A DNA stretch of 27,402 nucleotides, taken from positions 1-27,402 of the forward strand of contig CALHTM010000020.1 in the NCBI GenBank assembly GCA_938039975.1, given 5' to 3'. The notes under the pieces were generated by a model that saw nothing but the letters and a program-made list of their open reading frames with translations, was not told the origin of the DNA and made no database searches. The position numbers were made by a program, and so were the translations under genes. The first letter of the stretch is position 1. Every line of letters begins with the position of its first letter. Below are positions 24,141 to 27,402 of this stretch, piece after piece. This stretch comes from an uncultured Candidatus Saccharibacteria bacterium (GTDB taxonomy: Bacteria > Patescibacteriota > Saccharimonadia > Saccharimonadales > Saccharimonadaceae).

Positions 24141-25002
24141 AATGTCCTCCTGCATCTTGCTGTAATTCTGAATGCGCCAAATCAGCCAGCGCCGTAGCCG
24201 CCTGATCGCTTGATGGCGCTACGCCGTGCCACTTGTAATCGTATTCCATAAAACCAACACCGCGGCCCGGAATCGTATGCGCGATGATACAGCACGGTCG
24301 ATTCTCGATTGCCTTGGCTAAGTTTACTGCGTCGATGATGCCTTCGATATTGTTGCCATCGATTTCTTGGACGTGCCAACCAAAACTTTCCCACTTGCCG
24401 CGTAAATTTTCCAGCGGCATGACATCTTCGGTCGGGCCGTCAATCTGGATATTATTGCGGTCGATAAAGAGAATCAGCTGGCGTAGTTTGTACTTACCGG
24501 CAAACATCGCCGACTCCCAAATATTGCCTTCATTGAGCTCGCCGTCGCCGGCAATCGCGTACACCCAGCGGTGGCGCTGCTTATCCAGATACTGCAACGC
24601 ATACGCGTAACCCGCCGCTTGCCCGATGCCGCTGCCTAGCGGCCCGGAAGTATTCTCGAGCCCTGGCAACTTGACGCGCTCTGGGTGGCCCTGCAGGCGC
24701 GATCCGAGCTTGCGCAGCGTCGACAGCTCCTCGACTGGGAAGTATCCTGCCTCGGCCATGGCCGCGTATTGTACCGGCACTGTGTGGCCATTACTCAACA
24801 TAAAGATATCGCGCTCTGGCCATTCAGGGTTCTGCGGATCGATATTCATAATATTGAAATATAGTGCCGTGACGATATCCGCCAGCCCCAGCGCGCCGCC
24901 CGGGTGCCCGCTCTTGGCCAGCTCTAGCATATGAACTACGTCGCGCCGCACATCGTTGGCTTTTATTTTGAGCTGTGGAATAGATAATTTTTCGCGAGCC
25001 AC
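24133..25002 (-). CDS. Transketolase, N-terminal half (thiamine diphosphate domain)
   Basis: A 289-aa protein with the pyrophosphate-binding domain of split transketolase: SGHPGGALGLADI near residue 31, DIFMLSNGH, GSGIGQAAGYAYA and the thiamine diphosphate motif GDGELNEG, completed by DRNNIQIDG. GTG 25002 has AAGGAG 8 nt upstream and directly follows the rpe stop codon. It works with the C-half encoded two genes downstream to exchange sugar phosphates. Confidence 0.92.
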   Translation of the reverse strand: MAREKLSIPQLKIKANDVRRDVVHMLELAKSGHPGGALGLADIVTALYFNIMNIDPQNPEWPERDIFMLSNGHTVPVQYAAMAEAGYFPVEELSTLRKLGSRLQGHPERVKLPGLENTSGPLGSGIGQAAGYAYALQYLDKQRHRWVYAIAGDGELNEGNIWESAMFAGKYKLRQLILFIDRNNIQIDGPTEDVMPLENLRGKWESFGWHVQEIDGNNIEGIIDAVNLAKAIENRPCCIIAHTIPGRGVGFMEYDYKWHGVAPSSDQAATALADLAHSELQQDAGGHYE

Positions 25003-25647
25003 CTAAATTACTCCTTGCTTATTAACTTCTGCTACTAATTTCTGATAAGCTTCTGCCGGATCTGGCGCCGAATGGATAGCGCTGCCGCAGTTGACGATAT
25101 TAACGCCGCCTTGCGCTAGGCTAAAAACATTTTCGAGCGTCGCGCCGCCATCCCAGCCGACTTCAACGCTAGGATGAATACTGCGAATCAAGCGAACCTT
25201 TTCCAGCTGCATCAAGCTGGCCTTGCCGCCATAGTGACCCAAATCACCGCTAAACACCAGCACATGATCAACTGCGCTGATGACATCTTTGACGGTATTT
25301 GGCACCGTCGGGCGCAGCAATCCCACGCCAGTTTGAATACCCGAAGCTTTGAGCTGCTGGATAGAAGGCTGCAAATCCTCATCAACTTCGGCATGAAAAA
25401 TCACCAGCGACGGCCGCATTTGCACCAAAGCATCAACATACAAACTCGGCCGCGCTACCATAGCATGGATATCAACCTGCCAATCTTGCGGCCACCACAT
25501 CTCGCTCAGCTCGACGGTTTTGGTCGGTGCAAATTCGCCATCAGCCAAATCTAGATGAACGCGCTTAGCGAATGGCGATAAACGCTCAATCGTTAGCTTG
25601 TAATCTTCTGCATTTTCACAGAGCACTGTCGGAACAATCTCGGCCAT
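25003..25647 (-). CDS. rpe: Ribulose-phosphate 3-epimerase family protein
   Basis: A 214-aa TIM-barrel protein converting ribulose-5-phosphate and xylulose-5-phosphate. Metal and catalytic positions are visible: H31 and D33 in VHLDLADGEF, His in DIHAMV, and Asp in GWDGGATLEN. The usual MDG reads ADG and the usual VDGG reads WDGG, so it is a divergent member; another hexulose/pentulose phosphate epimerase is possible. I choose ATG 25647, which shares its A with the rpiB stop (TGATG); a longer reading into rpiB adds unconserved residues. Confidence 0.85.
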   Translation of the reverse strand: MAEIVPTVLCENAEDYKLTIERLSPFAKRVHLDLADGEFAPTKTVELSEMWWPQDWQVDIHAMVARPSLYVDALVQMRPSLVIFHAEVDEDLQPSIQQLKASGIQTGVGLLRPTVPNTVKDVISAVDHVLVFSGDLGHYGGKASLMQLEKVRLIRSIHPSVEVGWDGGATLENVFSLAQGGVNIVNCGSAIHSAPDPAEAYQKLVAEVNKQGVI

Positions 25648-26108
25648 CAGAAAGCGTCCAATTCTGCGTTGCGGCGAACAAACCGCGCCGCGCCGGCAAA
25701 TGGCGTAGCGATCCACTCGTCAATAATTTCTTTCCAGAGTTCTAAATCGTCGCCCGGCGCGTCCAGTACCCGCGCCGGCAAGCATAGGACGTTACAATCG
25801 TTATCGTTACGGCACTCATGCGCTTCGAACTTATCCCAAATCACCGCCGCTCGGATGCCGCGAAAACGGTTAGCTGCCATCGCCATACCTTGGCCGCCAG
25901 TGCAAATCAAAATTGCCCGCGGATCAGTAGAATCGTCCTCGCCCAACACCTTAGTCACGGCCATCTGGGCAAACTGCGGGAAGTCGTCTTGCGGATCGAG
26001 TATCTTATCGCCGACATCCTCCCACTCGATGCCGCGCTTGGTCAGATAAGCTTCAATCTTCTCCTTCAGATAAAACCCACCATGATCCGCTCCTAGAAAA
26101 ATCTTCAT
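25647..26108 (-). CDS. rpiB: Ribose-5-phosphate isomerase B (RpiB/LacAB family)
   Basis: A 153-aa isomerase of ribose- and ribulose-5-phosphate. MKIFLGADHGGFYLKEKI is the family start, and the catalytic cysteine loop reads CTGGQGMAMAANRFRGIRAA. In the usual HND region the His of the pattern appears as Asp (RNDNDCNVL), a possible variant. ATG 26108 is the start; the longer open frame to 26297 runs through the promoter and terminator region. It is first in the long sugar operon, with a -10 box 6 nt upstream of the start codon. Confidence 0.9.
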   Translation of the reverse strand: MKIFLGADHGGFYLKEKIEAYLTKRGIEWEDVGDKILDPQDDFPQFAQMAVTKVLGEDDSTDPRAILICTGGQGMAMAANRFRGIRAAVIWDKFEAHECRNDNDCNVLCLPARVLDAPGDDLELWKEIIDEWIATPFAGAARFVRRNAELDAF

Positions 26109-26114
26109 ACTACA

Positions 26115-26143
26115 AGTATAAGCATAATACGCGCCCCTGGCAA
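26115..26143 (-). promoter_or_regulatory. Promoter of the sugar-phosphate operon, leaderless
   Basis: TTGCCA, a 17-nt spacer and TATACT on the minus strand, then only 6 nt to ATG 26108. No Shine-Dalgarno is present. This is the best-formed of the leaderless promoters. Confidence 0.7.
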
Positions 26144-26170
26144 GCCCCGTTAGAGTAGGTTTGGCTGGCC

Positions 26171-26244
26171 AAAAGAAAATCCCGCCCCAGCGGGGACAGC
26201 CGTAGGCTCTGTGATTAGAGCTGGCTGTCCCCGCTGGAAGCGGG
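26171..26244 (-). terminator. Large intrinsic terminator of the hairpin-rich transcription unit
   Basis: A 15-bp stem pairs 26187-26201 with 26223-26237, is extended by CCCGC (26181-26185) with GCGGG (26240-26244), and is capped by a GCTCT/AGAGC hairpin. On the minus strand it is followed by ATTTTCTTTT. Confidence 0.75.
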
Positions 26245-26434
26245 AAGAGAGTGAGGTTTTCTGCCTTGGGACTGGCGATAGAGGTCGCAGGCCGCAAGGC
26301 TTCATACGGATGAAAAGTCTCAAAAAATCCGCGCTCAATTTAGCACCACGCCGAGAGCTGGGCGTGTGTCTGACTCAGAGGCTACGTGAGCCAGACAGTT
26401 TGCAGTAGGAGCCGCACGTAGCTGCGGCGAATGA
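26245..26434 (-). ncRNA. Candidate structured RNA or structured 3' UTR after the 178-aa ORF
   Basis: No ORF fits here. Helices visible: GCCGCA 26411-26416 with TGCGGC 26423-26428; a 10-bp stem 26368-26377 with 26387-26396 (one G-U pair on the minus strand); CACGCC 26347-26352 with GGCGTG 26361-26366; TTCAT 26301-26305 with ATGAA 26310-26314; GCCTTG 26263-26268 with CAAGGC 26295-26300, enclosing a small CTGGCGA/TCGCAG hairpin. It ends in the terminator at 26171-26244. It could be a trans-acting RNA processed from the mRNA or a stabilising 3' UTR. I found no tmRNA, SRP RNA or RNase P signature. Confidence 0.4.
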
Positions 26435-26971
26435 TCAGGCGGCATTCACCTCCTCAAGGAGGAGGCGGTTGATGTCGCTGTGGAACTGCTGGGGCAGCTC
26501 CACAACTCCATCCGAGGAGATTGAGGCCTGATAGACCCCGATCTCCTCAGCAAGGGCCGACTGGGTCAGGCCCCAGTCCCCCTCGAGGAACGAATAAGTC
26601 GGGTTGATGGTGCGGTAGCACCGCACCATCAAGTCCGGCTTAACGAACCAAAGGTAATAGAGGGTTTCACCCTCTATTACCCTGCCTGTTGCCAGTCCCA
26701 CCGAAGTGGAACCGGCCTCACACGAGGGCCAGTTGGCCCTCGTGGCGAACACGTCGCACATGGCCATCCGCACCGCAGTGCGGATGGCCATGGCGATAGT
26801 TCCCGCGGCCGCGGCCGCGGGAACTGTGGCTGCTGCTGAGGAGGCAGGCGCCTCCTCAGCAGCAGTGGTGACTTCGACCACGACGGGCGGCTGAGCCGCC
26901 CGTCGGGTGATGGCGACGAACACGAGCGCCGCCGCCATCACCCCTATCGTAATCAGAAGACCATAGGCCAT
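26435..26971 (-). CDS. Membrane-anchored protein of unknown function, hairpin-built ORF
   Basis: A 178-aa protein. One N-terminal membrane segment (about 4-21) is followed by an alanine-rich linker (about 35-70), then a more ordinary domain (about 72-178) with aromatic residues (LYYLWFVKPD) and a helical end. ATG 26971 has GAGGGG 6 nt upstream. I recognise no family. GC-rich codon use differs from neighbours. Much of the ORF lies in inverted repeats (separate entry), and the low-complexity alanine linker falls exactly where the longest palindromes are, so part of the protein sequence may be a by-product of the DNA or RNA structure. Own promoter (27222-27250) and terminator (26171-26244). It could be a secreted or anchored accessory protein. 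Confidence 0.65.
   Translation of the reverse strand: MAYGLLITIGVMAAALVFVAITRRAAQPPVVVEVTTAAEEAPASSAAATVPAAAAAGTIAMAIRTAVRMAMCDVFATRANWPSCEAGSTSVGLATGRVIEGETLYYLWFVKPDLMVRCYRTINPTYSFLEGDWGLTQSALAEEIGVYQASISSDGVVELPQQFHSDINRLLLEEVNAA
26480..26943 (-). repeat. Array of ten inverted repeats inside the 178-aa ORF
   Basis: Arms read directly: 26480-26489 with 26494-26503 (one G-U pair in the mRNA); 26514-26521 with 26541-26548; 26559-26565 with 26572-26578; 26604-26616 with 26620-26632 (13 bp); 26653-26665 with 26669-26681 (13 bp); 26721-26731 with 26734-26744 (11 bp); 26759-26773 with 26778-26792 (15 bp); a 28-bp perfect palindrome 26798-26825; 26830-26845 with 26850-26865 (16 bp); 26881-26891 with 26895-26905 (11 bp). 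An eleventh, 26905-26915 with 26933-26943, shares one base with the last. Arm sequences differ from hairpin to hairpin, so these are not copies of one repeat. Confidence 0.9.
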
Positions 26972-27215
26972 TTCAGGCCCCTCTCTGCCCCATGTGGGGC
27001 GCTTGGGAGCTTGACCTTTTCAAGCTCTCTACGGCAGCATCAAAAAATACCCAGACTAGACCAGCGTTTTAGCGCCAGCGCTATTCGTGCTCTTAGCCTG
27101 AATTAACTAAACTTAATAATGCCGTAGAGAGCTTAAAATTGTGCCTATCTACTACAGATTTTATTGTTAGTGAGCATGTCGCTGATCCGGTATTTTGCCT
27201 ATACGGGATGGACAT
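26972..27215 (-). promoter_or_regulatory. Structured 5' leader with competing helices
   Basis: A leader of about 240 nt. A 15-bp long-range stem pairs 27120-27134 with 27022-27036. The 3' arm of that stem overlaps a second possible hairpin (27020-27027 with 27007-27014), so the two exclude each other in part. A GCCCCA/TGGGGC hairpin (26987-27000) lies just before the GAGGGG ribosome binding site. This is an attenuator- or riboswitch-like layout; no known riboswitch class was recognised. Confidence 0.5.
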
Positions 27216-27221
27216 ACTATG

Positions 27222-27250
27222 ATACTACCACACTTTGCGATAAATGTCAA
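27222..27250 (-). promoter_or_regulatory. Sigma70-type promoter of the 178-aa ORF unit
   Basis: TTGACA (27245-27250 on the minus strand), a 17-nt spacer and TAGTAT (27222-27227). The start is expected near 27215. Confidence 0.7.
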
Positions 27251-27298
27251 GACTTTTATGCATATTTTTGGCTGTATTAGCAATTATATTATAAAACA

Positions 27299-27402
27299 TC
27301 AAATATTCCGCGCGTATCGTCCAGTTTCAGCCGCCAACTCGACCAAGCGGTTGGCGCTGGCCCACTCGCCATCGTACCAGGCTGACACTTGCGCCAGCCG
27401 CT
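27299..27402 (-). CDS. gap: Glyceraldehyde-3-phosphate dehydrogenase, C-terminal fragment (cut by window edge)
   Basis: The last 33 codons are visible, ending in TGA at 27299-27301. The segment VSAWYDGEWASANRLVELAA matches the conserved GAPDH C-terminus (SWYDNEWGYSNRVVDL type). The enzyme oxidises glyceraldehyde-3-phosphate in glycolysis, which agrees with the aldolase and transketolase genes nearby. The rest of the gene lies beyond the window. A few substitutions (GEWASAN for NEWGYSN) show divergence from the consensus. Confidence 0.85.
   Translation of the reverse strand, partial: RLAQVSAWYDGEWASANRLVELAAETGRYARNI

Noticed and set aside
26109..26297. N-terminal extension of RpiB
   Set aside because: The frame stays open, but it runs through a well-formed promoter and the terminator stem, and the conserved family start is at 26108.
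26140..26434. tmRNA, SRP RNA, 6S RNA or RNase P RNA
   Set aside because: The region is structured and lies where such genes could be, but I find no CCA-ended tRNA-like part, no tag reading frame, no SRP GGAAG loop and no RNase P core motifs on either strand.
1..27402. Recoded UGA codons as in Gracilibacteria or Absconditabacteria
   Set aside because: TGA ends several confident genes (rpiB, the precursor peptide, gap), and no conserved gene is interrupted by in-frame TGA.
1..27402. CRISPR array, tRNA or rRNA genes, insertion sequences
   Set aside because: No regularly spaced direct repeats, no tRNA cloverleaf and no transposase were seen; the many repeats are inverted and unrelated to one another.

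Overview
The window looks like chromosome of a Patescibacteria/CPR bacterium, most likely Candidatus Saccharibacteria (TM7). The reasons are compact same-strand operons with 1-8 nt gene overlaps, a minimal glycolysis/pentose-phosphate gene set, a PilB ATPase, DUF5665/YtxH small membrane proteins, and several genes whose promoter -10 box sits only 6-11 nt before the start codon. TGA is used as an ordinary stop. The taxon is inferred from gene content, not from a marker gene.

Layout. 1-802 is AT-rich DNA of a different kind: a RepA_N-type replication initiator (cut by the window edge), a CD1845-like membrane protein and a small partner ORF, as found in conjugative elements of Firmicutes. It abuts the 3' end of pilB, so this is either an integrated element or an assembly chimera. 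848-3068 holds divergent pilB and a SpoU-family RNA methyltransferase. 3120-3726 is a self-contained cassette (promoter, hairpin leader, 140-aa membrane protein ORF full of inverted repeats, terminator). 3752-8600 holds dnaE and three small membrane-protein genes. 8629-13165 holds galU and the gatC-gatA-orf-gatB operon, which supplies amidated tRNA; the extra orf is membrane-anchored and carries a HEPN-like motif. A GH13 alpha-glucan enzyme (13265-15043) is divergent from it.

15076-17090 is the most interesting part. It is a compact minus-strand operon with a promoter, an MvdD-type ATP-grasp ligase, a 39-aa cysteine-containing precursor peptide with a strong ribosome binding site, and a TIKI/EreA/ChaN-type putative metallohydrolase. 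The start region of the hydrolase gene is locked in a perfect 17-bp hairpin. I read this as an undescribed graspetide (omega-ester/amide peptide) RiPP system in a CPR bacterium.

17091-17554 is AT-rich with no convincing gene. 17555-26108 is one long minus-strand run: rpiB, rpe, transketolase N-half, a proline-rich membrane protein, transketolase C-half, class II aldolase, a PfkB-family kinase, a LOG-family protein and uvrB. The sugar genes together join the non-oxidative pentose phosphate pathway to glycolysis. 26171-27250 is a second hairpin-built transcription unit: a strong promoter, a leader with competing helices, a 178-aa membrane-anchored protein ORF containing at least ten inverted repeats with stems of 7-16 bp, a structured 3' region and a large terminator. 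The window ends in the C-terminus of a glyceraldehyde-3-phosphate dehydrogenase gene.

Two promoter styles coexist. Housekeeping genes mostly use an extended or strong -10 box almost touching the start codon, with no leader. The three accessory cassettes (3120, 17090, 27250) have a full -35/N17/-10 promoter and a hairpin-containing leader; their ORFs are led by Shine-Dalgarno sequences.
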